From assembly GCF_900109755.1 (NCBI RefSeq), contig NZ_FOAR01000015.1, positions 1 to 64,000 of the forward strand: 64,000 nucleotides of DNA, read 5' to 3'. The translations under genes and the position numbers were made by a program. Below, one piece after another: positions 8,866 to 17,283 of the stretch (its first letter is position 1; every line of letters starts with the position of its first letter). The notes beneath the pieces were generated by a model that was not told where the DNA came from, searched no databases, and was given only the letters and a program-made list of their open reading frames with translations. This stretch comes from Pseudomonas agarici (lineage in GTDB: Bacteria > Pseudomonadota > Gammaproteobacteria > Pseudomonadales > Pseudomonadaceae).

Positions 8866-9120
8866 TTATTCAGCGTCGCGGCTTTCGCCGTAACGCCACT
8901 TTTTTGCATCGGCGTCTAGGGCGTCGGACATTTGCGCGTCCATGTGTTGCACATGGTTGCTCTCGCAAAACTGCTTGAACGCGTGATGCGGAAGCACCAG
9001 CTCGACAAACAACTCCGGGTAGCCGATGGCAAAGTCGAATTCGACAAAGGCATCTTCCGGCTTGCTGCGCACACGCACGTAGCGCGGCATTTGATCGAAG
9101 GTGCTACCAGGTTGGTTCAT
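8866..9120 (-). CDS. dmpK: Phenol hydroxylase assembly protein P0
   Basis: An 84-residue protein homologous to DmpK, the first gene of multicomponent phenol hydroxylase operons. It is not needed for turnover but helps deliver iron to the oxygenase apo-form. The segment RYVRVRSKPEDAFVEFDFAIG is typical of the family. An AGGGAG site lies about 9 bases before the ATG. It is the promoter-proximal gene, with a sigma-54 promoter starting 37 bases upstream. Confidence 0.9.
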   Translation of the reverse strand: MNQPGSTFDQMPRYVRVRSKPEDAFVEFDFAIGYPELFVELVLPHHAFKQFCESNHVQHMDAQMSDALDADAKKWRYGESRDAE

Positions 9121-9156
9121 GCTCAGGCACTCCCTATTGTTATGAAGGAGTACGGA

Positions 9157-9171
9157 GCAACAACGATGCCA
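9157..9171 (-). promoter_or_regulatory. Sigma-54 (-24/-12) promoter of the dmp operon
   Basis: On the minus strand the sequence is TGGCATCGTTGTTGC, with the invariant GG-N10-GC spacing. Transcription should start about 12 bases on, near 9145, leaving a short leader before dmpK. The element fits control by the DmpR-type sigma-54 activator in this window. Confidence 0.85.
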
Positions 9172-9200
9172 GCCCCCCGGGGGAGTGCTAAATAAAAAAT

Positions 9201-9213
9201 AAAAGCCTTAATA
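9201..9213 (-). promoter_or_regulatory. Possible IHF site between activator sites and sigma-54 promoter
   Basis: TATTAAGGCTTTT on the minus strand matches the IHF consensus WATCAA-N4-TTR at 7 of 9 defined positions and lies in an AT-rich run. DNA bending by IHF between activator sites and promoter is established for XylR/DmpR promoters. Position is right, sequence match moderate. Confidence 0.4.
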
Positions 9214-9291
9214 AACATAGCAATAGCGAAACACTGATAAGCCACCCTCAATGCCAAGGGTTATCCTCGAAGGGAGACCGATAGTGTCGAA

Positions 9292-9307
9292 TTTATCATT
9301 TGGTCAA
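9292..9307 (-). promoter_or_regulatory. Upstream activator site, promoter-proximal (DmpR/XylR type)
   Basis: The minus strand reads TTGACCAAATGATAAA, matching 13 of 16 positions of the DmpR/XylR consensus TTGATCAATTGATCAA. It lies about 150 bases upstream of the expected start site, a usual distance for these activators. Confidence 0.7.
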
Positions 9308-9323
9308 TGTCAATCGCCTCGAT

Positions 9324-9339
9324 TCGAGCAAATAGACAA
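9324..9339 (-). promoter_or_regulatory. Upstream activator site, promoter-distal (DmpR/XylR type)
   Basis: The minus strand reads TTGTCTATTTGCTCGA, 10 of 16 matches to the same consensus. Its centre is 32 bases (three helical turns) from the stronger site, the tandem same-face arrangement known for XylR-family activators. The spacing, more than the sequence, supports it. Confidence 0.55.
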
Positions 9340-9658
9340 GCGGCGCTCGTAGTGCCGAGTTCTGTCAGGTCGAGAATAGAAGGATGAGTTCAGGAAACGT
9401 TCGAAAGGAGTGCCAAGCTGGCGTCGATGCAGATCACCGACGACACTCAACTAATTGATATTGTTCGGCGAAGGAAGGTTTCGAATCAGGCACTCCGGGA
9501 TTTTGGTGCAATGCCCCACCATCGTCCCGCAGTGCTTCGTCGAATCGAGCATGGCACTACATGAAGCTATAGGTGTAGTTGAGGATCAACCGGGGCTGAT
9601 CCCGATCGGCGACACGTGTGCCGCCGTCATGATGTTACGGATTTGCTGATGTTTTTTT
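9340..9658. other. Intergenic stretch without a recognisable gene
   Basis: About 320 bases between the distal activator site and the end of the upstream catabolic operon. Only short open frames without family resemblance are present. A terminator for the operon ending at 9659 would be expected here, but I see no clear hairpin with a T-run. Confidence 0.45.
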
Positions 9659-10543
9659 CTACAGCCCCGCCCACGCCTCGATGTCGAGCACCAGCTCGGT
9701 CAGATCGCGTTGGCCGCCGTCTTGCAGCGCCGCGACATTCCACATCTGGCGCAGGCTGCTGCCTACCCACATCGGCACACCCAGCGCCTGACACTCATCG
9801 ACCGCCAGGCCGATGTCCTTGCAGACACTGCCAATGGGAAAACCAAAATCGAAGGTGCGCGGCAGTACGTGTTTGGGGAATTTATCCAGAGTCGCACCGT
9901 TCTTGCCGCTGCCGGCATTAATCACCGACATCATCACTTGCGGATCGAGCCCACCTTTCACCCCGGCGACGAAAGCCTCGGCGGTGATCGCGAACGCAGT
10001 GGTCGAGAGCATGTTGTTGAGCAGTTTGAGTAGCTGCCCTTGTCCAGCCTGCTCGCCCACCACGAACACCTTGCCGAACACATCGAACAGCTCGCGCACC
10101 TCGGCGATGACGCCAGGCTTGCCCGCGACCATCATCGCCAGCGTGCCTTTCTGTGCTCCGGCGGCGCCGCCGCTGACCGGTGCATCGACGGTTTCGATAC
10201 CTCGGGCGCAAAGGCCTGCCGCGACTTCCTGTTCAGCGCGAGAGCCGACCGTCGACAGGTCGATCAGAATCCGCACCGCAGCGCCGTCGACGATACCGTT
10301 GGCGCCTAGGGCCACGGCTTTGAAAATCGCCGGATTGGGCAAACTGGTGAAGATGATTTCAGCGCTGTCGGCGACCTCCCGGACGCTGTGGGCAACCCGT
10401 GCGCCCAGCGCCGCCAATTCATCCAGTGCTTTGGCATCGGTGTCGAAGATCACCAACTGATGGCCCTGCTCGATCAAACGTCGCGCCATTGGCCGGCCCA
10501 TGACACCTACGCCAATAAATCCAAGTAATCTGTCGTTCGTCAT
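9659..10543 (-). CDS. NAD(P)-dependent beta-hydroxyacid dehydrogenase (HIBADH family), copy 1
   Basis: A 294-residue dehydrogenase of the 3-hydroxyisobutyrate / tartronate semialdehyde reductase family. The Rossmann motif GFIGVGVMGRPMA is at residues 8-20, the substrate-binding DAPVSGG near 120, and the catalytic Lys in LLKLLNN near 170. The start MTNDRLLGF has AGGAG 6 bases upstream and lies 25 bases after the PrpD gene. It is the last gene of the eleven-gene GntR-linked operon, which has two more members of the same family. The substrate is a beta-hydroxy acid of unknown identity. Confidence 0.88.
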   Translation of the reverse strand: MTNDRLLGFIGVGVMGRPMARRLIEQGHQLVIFDTDAKALDELAALGARVAHSVREVADSAEIIFTSLPNPAIFKAVALGANGIVDGAAVRILIDLSTVGSRAEQEVAAGLCARGIETVDAPVSGGAAGAQKGTLAMMVAGKPGVIAEVRELFDVFGKVFVVGEQAGQGQLLKLLNNMLSTTAFAITAEAFVAGVKGGLDPQVMMSVINAGSGKNGATLDKFPKHVLPRTFDFGFPIGSVCKDIGLAVDECQALGVPMWVGSSLRQMWNVAALQDGGQRDLTELVLDIEAWAGL

Positions 10544-10568
10544 GTCAGCTCCTGAAAATTGGAAACCG

Positions 10569-11963
10569 TTACGCCGCATCGCCGGCGGCGGCGAGTTGCA
10601 TCACGACACTCGCATCGGCCGCCTGATCCAATGACCACAACGCATCGATCAGTGGCTGGGCCGCACAGCCTGAACGACCGTAGTCGGCGAGTTCGCGCAG
10701 TTTGCGTTCCAGGTCCAGGTCGCTGAGCGGCGCGGCCAGGCTGCCCCGGCAAACGGAGACTTGGCGACAGCGGGTCTGGCCCGATTGCAGAAAGATCCGC
10801 ACCTGCGCCGCCTCCACCGCATAGTCGGCATCATCGATAAACACCAGCTTGGGATACAGTGCTCGCAGTGCTGGCTCGGCCACCGCCGTATCGCCAAATT
10901 GCGCGAGGCTCGCCGCCCCCGTCGACAAGACAACGGCGACCGCATGCTGGGCACTGACCTGTGATTCACGCCCACTGCGGATGTCTGGACGGTCAGTGCG
11001 TTGGCGCAGCAGCGGGTGGCCGGTCAGCTCGACGCGCACCACTTCGTCCATCGTCCATGCCCGGTCTTGATAAAGCCCCAGACAGGCCTCGATCACCGGG
11101 TTCAACACCACACCGCAGGGGTAAGGTTTGTAGGTGTTGGCCAACAATGCCCAGCGCGCGCCCAAACCCTCGCTGATCTGCAGAAAATCCGGGCGTTCGC
11201 CCATCACCCGCAGAAAGCCGCGCTCACCTTCGATCGGGTGCTCGGGACCGGCAAAACCCGTCTGGGCCAGCAGCGCGGACAACAAGCCGTTACGTGCGGC
11301 GTTACCCACGCCGAGGCTTTTTGAGGCACTGCCCAGGGTTTCCACCAAACCTGACGACTGCGCACTGGCATTCCCCAAGGCCCATAGGTGTTGCTGCGCG
11401 TTCAGGCCAAGCAGTTTTGCCGACGCCGCCGCCGCGCCGAAAACACCGCAGGTGGAGGTGATGTGCCAACCACGCCGGTAGTGATCCGGAAAAATCGCCA
11501 TGCCCAATCGACATGCAACTTCGACCCCCAGCACAAACGCCAACAGCAGTTGTTCACCGCTGAACCGCGACGTCCCGGCCAATGCGAACAGCGCTGCCGC
11601 CACCGGTGCGGTCGGGTGAATGATCGTCGGAATATGGGTGTCGTCGAAATCGTAGACATTCGCGCTCATCGCATTCAACGAGGCGGCATTGAGCAGGTCC
11701 ATCCGCTCGGTGCGCCCGACCAACTGCGCTTGCTGTCCCGAGGAAAAGCGCTGGAACAGCGAGATTGCCTTGGCGACATCAGGGTCGCCGCACCCCGCCA
11801 GACAGACCGCAAAATAATTCACCAGCGCCCGCTTGGCCTCATATTGCACGGCTGGTGGAATATCCTTCCACCGAGTACGCTCGATGAAGCCGGCCAGTTG
11901 TCGCGTCAACGGTGGCGTCGGTATGGCGCGATCAATGTCGGGGCGAACGTCGCCTCTGGTCAT
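10569..11963 (-). CDS. MmgE/PrpD family protein, copy 1
   Basis: A 464-residue member of the MmgE/PrpD superfamily, which includes 2-methylcitrate dehydratase, cis-aconitate decarboxylase and iminodisuccinate epimerase. The N-terminal helical domain carries YDFDDTH and IHPTAPV, the family active-site region, followed by GVEVACR. The ATG at 11963 has GAAGGAG 6 bases upstream, better placed than an ATG five codons earlier. The gene lies 48 bases after the SDR gene and 25 bases before a HIBADH-like gene. Members act without metals on tricarboxylic or amino-dicarboxylic acids; here the substrate is unknown. Confidence 0.88.
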   Translation of the reverse strand: MTRGDVRPDIDRAIPTPPLTRQLAGFIERTRWKDIPPAVQYEAKRALVNYFAVCLAGCGDPDVAKAISLFQRFSSGQQAQLVGRTERMDLLNAASLNAMSANVYDFDDTHIPTIIHPTAPVAAALFALAGTSRFSGEQLLLAFVLGVEVACRLGMAIFPDHYRRGWHITSTCGVFGAAAASAKLLGLNAQQHLWALGNASAQSSGLVETLGSASKSLGVGNAARNGLLSALLAQTGFAGPEHPIEGERGFLRVMGERPDFLQISEGLGARWALLANTYKPYPCGVVLNPVIEACLGLYQDRAWTMDEVVRVELTGHPLLRQRTDRPDIRSGRESQVSAQHAVAVVLSTGAASLAQFGDTAVAEPALRALYPKLVFIDDADYAVEAAQVRIFLQSGQTRCRQVSVCRGSLAAPLSDLDLERKLRELADYGRSGCAAQPLIDALWSLDQAADASVVMQLAAAGDAA

Positions 11964-12011
11964 GCTTGTCTCCTTCAATGGTGTCCCGGCTTTTCGCTGT
12001 TTTCGTGGAAC

Positions 12012-12791
12012 TCAACTGGCCAGCCAGCCGTCGTCCACCGGCAAGGTGGCACCGGTGATGTGGGTGCCCGAGGCGCTGCACAGAAACACCACCAGGTCCG
12101 CCACATGCGCAGCATCGATAAACCGCCCGGTGCCCTGTTTGCCCCGTAGGAACTCGCGGGTCGCCGTGTCGCGGTCCAGTTGCTGGTGCGCCATCAATGC
12201 CGTGAGACGGCTTTCAATGTTGTCTGTCAGTACCGAACCCGGGCACACCGCGTTGCAGGTAATGCCCTGTCCCTGGGTTTCCACCGCCACCGCGCGGGTC
12301 AGGCCGAGCAAGGCCGTTTTGGTGGTGACGTAATCGATACGGTTGGCGATGGCGCGTGAGCCATAGGCGGATGACATATTGAAAATCCGCCCCCAGCCCT
12401 GAGCACGCATGCCCGGCAAGCACAACTGGATGGCGCGAAAGGCGGCGGTGAGATTGACTGCCAGCGCCTGATCCCAACGTTCGCCCGGAAAATCCTCAAG
12501 GGGCGAAAAGTGCCGGACCACGGCGTTATTGATCAACACGTCAATGCCTCCCATCTGCGTCTGCGCGGTGTTTATCAGCGCCTCGATGGCGCCGGATTCC
12601 GTCAGGTCGGCAGAGACGTAACAAGCCGCTACGCCATGCGCTTGTGCCAAGGCCTGGCAGGTCGGCGTCATGTTCTGCGGCGACTCCAGACCGTGCAGCA
12701 CCAGGTTGCAACCGGCACCGGCCAAGCCCTGGGCCATCGCCAGGCCGAGCCCACTCGATGAACCGGTGATCAGCGCCGTTTTACCTTTCAT
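12012..12791 (-). CDS. Short-chain dehydrogenase, 3-hydroxybutyrate dehydrogenase-like
   Basis: A 259-residue classical SDR. The cofactor motif is TGSSSGLG near residue 10, the structural motif INNAV near 87, and the catalytic Ser and YVTTK (Tyr-x3-Lys) near 140-160. The LHGL segment after the first beta-alpha unit and overall layout resemble 3-hydroxybutyrate dehydrogenases. The start codon overlaps the stop of the metallo-beta-lactamase-fold gene by 4 bases, so the two are translated together. It probably oxidises a hydroxy acid intermediate to a keto acid. Confidence 0.88.
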   Translation of the reverse strand: MKGKTALITGSSSGLGLAMAQGLAGAGCNLVLHGLESPQNMTPTCQALAQAHGVAACYVSADLTESGAIEALINTAQTQMGGIDVLINNAVVRHFSPLEDFPGERWDQALAVNLTAAFRAIQLCLPGMRAQGWGRIFNMSSAYGSRAIANRIDYVTTKTALLGLTRAVAVETQGQGITCNAVCPGSVLTDNIESRLTALMAHQQLDRDTATREFLRGKQGTGRFIDAAHVADLVVFLCSASGTHITGATLPVDDGWLAS

Positions 12792-13636
12792 GCCGACATC
12801 CTGGGTGAGCCGATACGGACCGCGAATGAAGGGTCGCTCGGATCCACCGGGGCAAAGCGATGCATAACGTCCGGGTCATGGCCGGGGATAACCACGGCGT
12901 CGGGTTGTTCCTTTTGCCATTGGCGGATTTGTGCATAACCTTGATACATGGCGGCCAGGCTATCGAGCACGGCGAAAGGACGGTCCTGCTCCAGTTCTTC
13001 GTAGTAGTGAATGGCGTCCGAGGCGAGGATCACCGGCCCTTCGGGCATCTGCACCACAACGGCCAGTTGGCCTGGAGTATGACCGCCGACTTCGTAGAGC
13101 TCGATCCCTGGGATCAAGGTGTTGCGAGGCCCGTCGAGCAAGGTGATCCGGCCCGCGTCGGCCAGTGCCTGGATGCGCTGGATATCCAGCGGGTCGATAT
13201 GGTGAGCGTACTGAGGGCGCTGGCTCATGTCCGACGCCCAGAAGTCGAACTCATTGCGCGACATGACGATTTTCGCGTTGGGGTACAGGCCCAGATTGCC
13301 GGCGTGATCGTAGTGCGCGTGGGTCAACACCAACAGCTTGACCTCTGCCGGGTCGATCCCCAGGCGAGCCAAGGCATCGGCCGGTGCGACCAGCGGTTGA
13401 CGGCGCCGGGCGATGGCGGCTTCGGGGCTGAAGCCGGTGTCGATGACAATGGTCTGTTCGGCGTTGCGAAAGATCCAGAAGAAGTAATCCATGGTGATTT
13501 CGCTATCCGGCTCTCTGTAGGCGCGGAAGTTGTAATAGCACTCGCTCTTGGTCGTTTGCCGAGTGCCGTAACGCACGATGATCACTTCAGGATTGATCCA
13601 GTCGGGTTTCACGGCCACCGCTGATGGGGTGTTCAT
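12788..13636 (-). CDS. Metallo-beta-lactamase-fold hydrolase, AHL-lactonase-like
   Basis: A 282-residue MBL-fold enzyme. The metal ligands are visible as THAHYDHAGN (HxHxDH), GGHTPGQ, and the bridging Asp in LASDAIHY, with a further His in IPGHDP. This pattern is that of the AiiA-type N-acyl homoserine lactonase branch, though many relatives hydrolyse other lactones or esters. The start MNTPSAVAV has GAGGAG 6 bases away. In an operon with carboxymuconolactone-decarboxylase-like genes and PrpD, a catabolic lactonase is more likely than quorum quenching. Confidence 0.85.
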   Translation of the reverse strand: MNTPSAVAVKPDWINPEVIIVRYGTRQTTKSECYYNFRAYREPDSEITMDYFFWIFRNAEQTIVIDTGFSPEAAIARRRQPLVAPADALARLGIDPAEVKLLVLTHAHYDHAGNLGLYPNAKIVMSRNEFDFWASDMSQRPQYAHHIDPLDIQRIQALADAGRITLLDGPRNTLIPGIELYEVGGHTPGQLAVVVQMPEGPVILASDAIHYYEELEQDRPFAVLDSLAAMYQGYAQIRQWQKEQPDAVVIPGHDPDVMHRFAPVDPSDPSFAVRIGSPRMSA

Positions 13637-13729
13637 ATCTGACTCCTCAAGACAAGAATGCAAGTGCGTGGGTCAAGCCATGACACCAGGGCACTGTGCT
13701 TTTATTTTTATAAGGGGGCGTAGGGGTTG

Positions 13730-14485
13730 CTAGCGCGCATCACCCAGCGCCTGCTCAAGCATCGGCGCCGCCAGCAGCGCACCGTGAATGCCGATGACAC
13801 TGACGATCTCCAGCATCTCCATGATTTCCTCGGTCGTCGCGCCATAGCGCAACGCGTTTCGCATGTGCAACTTGAGGCCCGGCACATACAAGTGCGTGGC
13901 AGCCGCATCGAAGGCGCAGTAGATCAGCTCCTTGATTTTTGCTGGCAGCACACCGGTGCGCCAGGGCACCGAGGAAAATTCGACGTAGGCTTCGAACAGC
14001 TCTGGATCGAGTTCCAGCAAACCTTCCCAGGACGAATGCCAATAGCCACGGTTTTTCACGAAACTGTCCTTGAGCGCTTCACGCCGGGCATCCAGCACCG
14101 CCGGGCCATTACGCAGCCCTTCCTCCGCCAGCACCTCCAACAGCACCGGCACGCCGACGTTCGAAGCATGGATACCGACGGTGCTGATCAACTCCAGCAC
14201 CTCCATCAACTCCTCAGCGCTGGCGCCATGTTTGATCGCCGCGCGCAGATGTTCCTGAACGCCCGGCGCATACAGATGGGTAGCATTGGCACTGGCCGCA
14301 ATGGCAATGAAGGACTTGACCTTGTTCTCCAGATGATTTTTTCTCCACGGGACAGCGGCAAACCCCGAGTACGCTTCGAGAAAACCGGCATCCAGACGCA
14401 AAATGCTCTCCCAGGCCGGGCTCCAAATACCGCCCGCCTCAATGAAAGCCTGTTTTACCTGCTGCTGTTTTTGCGTAAGCATCAT
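13730..14485 (-). CDS. Tandem-domain carboxymuconolactone decarboxylase family protein
   Basis: A 251-residue protein made of two similar halves. Each half carries an ATHLY(A/V)PG segment and then GA-(S/T)-x-E-E-(L/I)-M-E-(V/M)-L-E, so it looks like a fused duplication of the CMD domain. It lacks the C-x-x-C of AhpD, so a redox role is unlikely. An AAGGAGG site precedes two adjacent ATG codons (14485 and 14482); either may be used. The gene sits between a cupin and the MBL-fold gene. Decarboxylation or isomerisation of a lactone is plausible but unproven. Confidence 0.82.
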   Translation of the reverse strand: MMLTQKQQQVKQAFIEAGGIWSPAWESILRLDAGFLEAYSGFAAVPWRKNHLENKVKSFIAIAASANATHLYAPGVQEHLRAAIKHGASAEELMEVLELISTVGIHASNVGVPVLLEVLAEEGLRNGPAVLDARREALKDSFVKNRGYWHSSWEGLLELDPELFEAYVEFSSVPWRTGVLPAKIKELIYCAFDAAATHLYVPGLKLHMRNALRYGATTEEIMEMLEIVSVIGIHGALLAAPMLEQALGDAR

Positions 14486-14552
14486 CGTCCCTCCTTCATC
14501 AAGGTATCCTGGCGAACGGCACTGCCCGCCGGGATACCGGGCTATTGACCGA

Positions 14553-14942
14553 TCACCGTGCTGCCTGCAAATAGTCCTCGTCCGAGACGGCTTCCTGCCA
14601 GACGGTTTTGCCGATCGAGGTCGCCAGATGAACCATGAAGTGGCTGGTGTCGGCGCCGTGCCAATGGCGCTCGTGCGGACCGATCCACACCGTGTCGCCC
14701 TGGCGAATGACTTCCGGCTCGCGGCCTTCGACGCAGATCCAGCCGCTGCCGGCGCTGACGTAGAGCACCTGGCCCTGCTCATGGCTGTGCCAGAACGTGC
14801 GCGCACCCGGGGTGAACGACACGTTGTTGATCGTCACGCCATCGGTGGTGGGCATCACCGGATCGGCCCAGACCACCCCGGTGAATGTCGACGAGCGTTG
14901 CTCTGAAACCGCGCCATGGGCGTTACCGTGAATAACCTTCAT
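14553..14942 (-). CDS. Cupin domain protein
   Basis: A 129-residue single-domain cupin. The first cupin motif holds FWHSHEQGQVLYV and the second GPHERHWHG, supplying the His and Glu residues that usually bind one metal ion. Small cupins beside carboxymuconolactone-decarboxylase genes are common in aromatic acid loci, where some act as isomerases, decarboxylases or dioxygenases. The start overlaps the stop of the preceding HIBADH-like gene by 4 bases (ATGA). No specific reaction can be named. Confidence 0.85.
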   Translation of the reverse strand: MKVIHGNAHGAVSEQRSSTFTGVVWADPVMPTTDGVTINNVSFTPGARTFWHSHEQGQVLYVSAGSGWICVEGREPEVIRQGDTVWIGPHERHWHGADTSHFMVHLATSIGKTVWQEAVSDEDYLQAAR

Positions 14943-15850
14943 GCCTTGCCTCCTGATGATGGTTCGTGAAGCCGGATGCCACCGGACATGTCGCCAATGG
15001 CATCCACGACTTTGTTGCTGATTTGATCGCCGTAACCCAGGGCCACCTGCAGGCCGAAGCTGGCCAGCGGCCCGGACGCGTTGAGTGACGCGACGCCGAG
15101 TTCACGGGCGCGTTCGATGTAGAGCACGACGTCCTTGCTCATCAACTTGCCGGTAAGCCCGCCTTCCAGGTAGTTGCCATCGACGATGTAGGGAAAGCGG
15201 CTCTGGGTGGCGAAGTTGACACCGCTGCTGCTGTTGAGCACATCCAGCAGGCGGTGAAGGTCAAGCCCGGCTTTCTTACCCGCGATCATCACCTCGGCGG
15301 TGGCTGCCAGGCTGACCGCATTGAGGAAGTTGTTGAGCAGCTTGGTGGTGTGCCCGGCGCCGCTTTCGCCCATGTTGAACACCTGGCTGGCAATGGGTTC
15401 GAACACCCAGCCCAGCGACTCGATTGTCGCAACGTCACCGCCCACCATCAGCGTCAACGTGCCTTTTTGCGCGGCAGCGGCGCCACCGGAAATACCGGCA
15501 TCGATGTACTGCACGCCGCGTTTGGCGAACAGGCCATTCAAGCGGATGGTCGAACTGGCGGCAGCGGTACTCAGGTCGACGATCGTCTGCCCTTTACGGC
15601 AATGCCGCAGAAGGCCGTCGATGCCCTCCACGACCGCCTCAACCACTTTGCTGTCCGGCAACGACAACAGGATGATGTCGGCCTTGTCCGCCACCTCGTG
15701 GATGGAGCCTGCCAGTTGCGCACCGGCAACACGCACTCGCTGCGGGTCGGTGTCGTAACCGAGTACCGTCAAACCCGAGTCGACCAGGCAGCGGGTCATC
15801 CGGCCGCCCATGTTGCCGAGTCCGACAAAGCCTATTGTTCTGTTGTTCAC
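14939..15850 (-). CDS. NAD(P)-dependent beta-hydroxyacid dehydrogenase (HIBADH family), copy 2
   Basis: A 303-residue HIBADH-family protein. The Rossmann motif is GFVGLGNMGGRM, the substrate motif reads DAGISGG rather than the usual DAPVSGG, and the catalytic Lys lies in TTKLLNN. A GTG start at 15850 with AGGAG 7 bases upstream is preferred over an upstream ATG that would overlap the ribosome site. It lies 41 bases after the transporter gene and overlaps the cupin gene. The altered substrate motif suggests a different specificity from the two paralogues in the operon. Confidence 0.87.
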   Translation of the reverse strand: MNNRTIGFVGLGNMGGRMTRCLVDSGLTVLGYDTDPQRVRVAGAQLAGSIHEVADKADIILLSLPDSKVVEAVVEGIDGLLRHCRKGQTIVDLSTAAASSTIRLNGLFAKRGVQYIDAGISGGAAAAQKGTLTLMVGGDVATIESLGWVFEPIASQVFNMGESGAGHTTKLLNNFLNAVSLAATAEVMIAGKKAGLDLHRLLDVLNSSSGVNFATQSRFPYIVDGNYLEGGLTGKLMSKDVVLYIERARELGVASLNASGPLASFGLQVALGYGDQISNKVVDAIGDMSGGIRLHEPSSGGKA

Positions 15851-15891
15851 GGCAGTTCTCCTGATGTTCAAAACGACGGGTTGTGGCCCCG

Positions 15892-17226
15892 TCAGAAGTC
15901 CACGTCTTTGGTTTCCGGCCCCATGAACGCGCCCAGCGTGCCGATGATTCCACCCATCAACAGCAGGACCGCAGGCGTGACGGTAAACGGCATGACCAGG
16001 CCAAGCCAGTTCATGTAAAAGGCGTAAAAAGAAGGAATGATCACTGACAGGCTGAAGCCAACACCGAAGCCCGTTGCCCGCACATCCGTGACAAAACGTT
16101 CATTGATATAGGTCACGATCACGCCCCAGGGCGCAGTCACCACCACCGACAACACGCAGACCAGGAACATGATCAGCGCCAGCGACAGCCCCGGCACATT
16201 GGCCAGTACGTACATGATTGCCGCGCCCAGGATCGCAATGGTTGGCCCCAGAATCAGGAAGAAGCGGCGCCGGCCGATTTTCTGTCCCAACATGCCCGAG
16301 GCGATGTAGCTGAAGAACAGCACGGTGTAGGAAATCAGCAGCGTGGCTGTGACTTCAAATCCGGACAGGTGCAGGGTTTTCACCAACAATCCGGTCGGCA
16401 GGAAAATCGTGATGATGTTTTGCGTCAGCCAGAAACCGGTCATCATCACCAGCACCTGCAGCAGGTTACGGCCGCTTTTGCCGCGCAGAAGATCGGTCAG
16501 CGGCAGCTTGTCCTTCGGTTTGCTGGCGTCGACTTCCCAGATTTCCGATTCAGACACCGCGAACACGTAGTACAAGGCCAACACCCCGGCCAGCAGCGCG
16601 CCGACCACGAACGGAATGCGCCAGCCCCATTGCACATAGGGCGAGTCGGCACCGGCCAGGGGGAAGAGTGCGAACATCAACATCGCGACCAGGTTGATGC
16701 TGACGTAGGCAAGCGGGAATCCGGCGATGATCAGCCCGCCGACAAAACCACGCTGGTGCTTTTTCGAATACTCGATGGCCAACGGCATGGCCCCGGTGTA
16801 GCCGCCGCCGAGAAAAACTCCATCGATGAACCGTAGCAACACCAACAACAGGTAAGACCAGATGCCGATGCTGTCATACCCCGGCAACAGCGCGATCAAT
16901 AATGTCACCACGCCAAAGCCCGTCACCGAATAGATCGATGCCATCCGTCGCCCCGTGGTATCGGCGATCATGCCGAACAAGAGGGCACCGATAGGTCGTC
17001 CCAACAGCGTGGTGATAAACACCAACGAGGCGAGAATGGCTTCCATGCCGGTCGACAGATTGGTTGGCTGAAAATAGAACAGCACCGGGGCCAGAACCAC
17101 CACCGGCAGGTAGATATCGAACATGTCGATGTACTCGGAGAAAAATGCCCCCTTGATGGCATTTTTCCTCTTTTTTTCAATCGACTGGTCCGATTCAATC
17201 TGTCGGACGGATGCATAGGTAGCCAT
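15892..17226 (-). CDS. MFS transporter, metabolite:H+ symporter (MHS) type
   Basis: A 444-residue inner-membrane permease with about twelve hydrophobic segments. Family features are the loop motif GMIADTTGRR after the second helix, and LLRFIDGVFLGGGYTGAMPLAIEY around the fourth and fifth helices. This is the pattern of the MHS group that takes up organic acids (shikimate, alpha-ketoglutarate, dicarboxylates). It lies inside the GntR-linked operon and should import that pathway's substrate. That substrate is therefore probably an anionic acid. Confidence 0.85.
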   Translation of the reverse strand: MATYASVRQIESDQSIEKKRKNAIKGAFFSEYIDMFDIYLPVVVLAPVLFYFQPTNLSTGMEAILASLVFITTLLGRPIGALLFGMIADTTGRRMASIYSVTGFGVVTLLIALLPGYDSIGIWSYLLLVLLRFIDGVFLGGGYTGAMPLAIEYSKKHQRGFVGGLIIAGFPLAYVSINLVAMLMFALFPLAGADSPYVQWGWRIPFVVGALLAGVLALYYVFAVSESEIWEVDASKPKDKLPLTDLLRGKSGRNLLQVLVMMTGFWLTQNIITIFLPTGLLVKTLHLSGFEVTATLLISYTVLFFSYIASGMLGQKIGRRRFFLILGPTIAILGAAIMYVLANVPGLSLALIMFLVCVLSVVVTAPWGVIVTYINERFVTDVRATGFGVGFSLSVIIPSFYAFYMNWLGLVMPFTVTPAVLLLMGGIIGTLGAFMGPETKDVDF

Positions 17227-17283
17227 GACGTATCCTTATAATTATTGTTGAGACGTTAAGCGTGGTATCGAATAGGCTTGGGG

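Noticed and set aside
9455..9649. 64-codon plus-strand frame in the gap before the GntR-linked operon
   Set aside because: No family resemblance and no clear ribosome site; probably chance.
12788..13636. Quorum-quenching role for the MBL-fold enzyme
   Set aside because: The motif fits AHL lactonases, but the catabolic operon and lack of any luxI/luxR gene nearby make a metabolic lactonase more likely.
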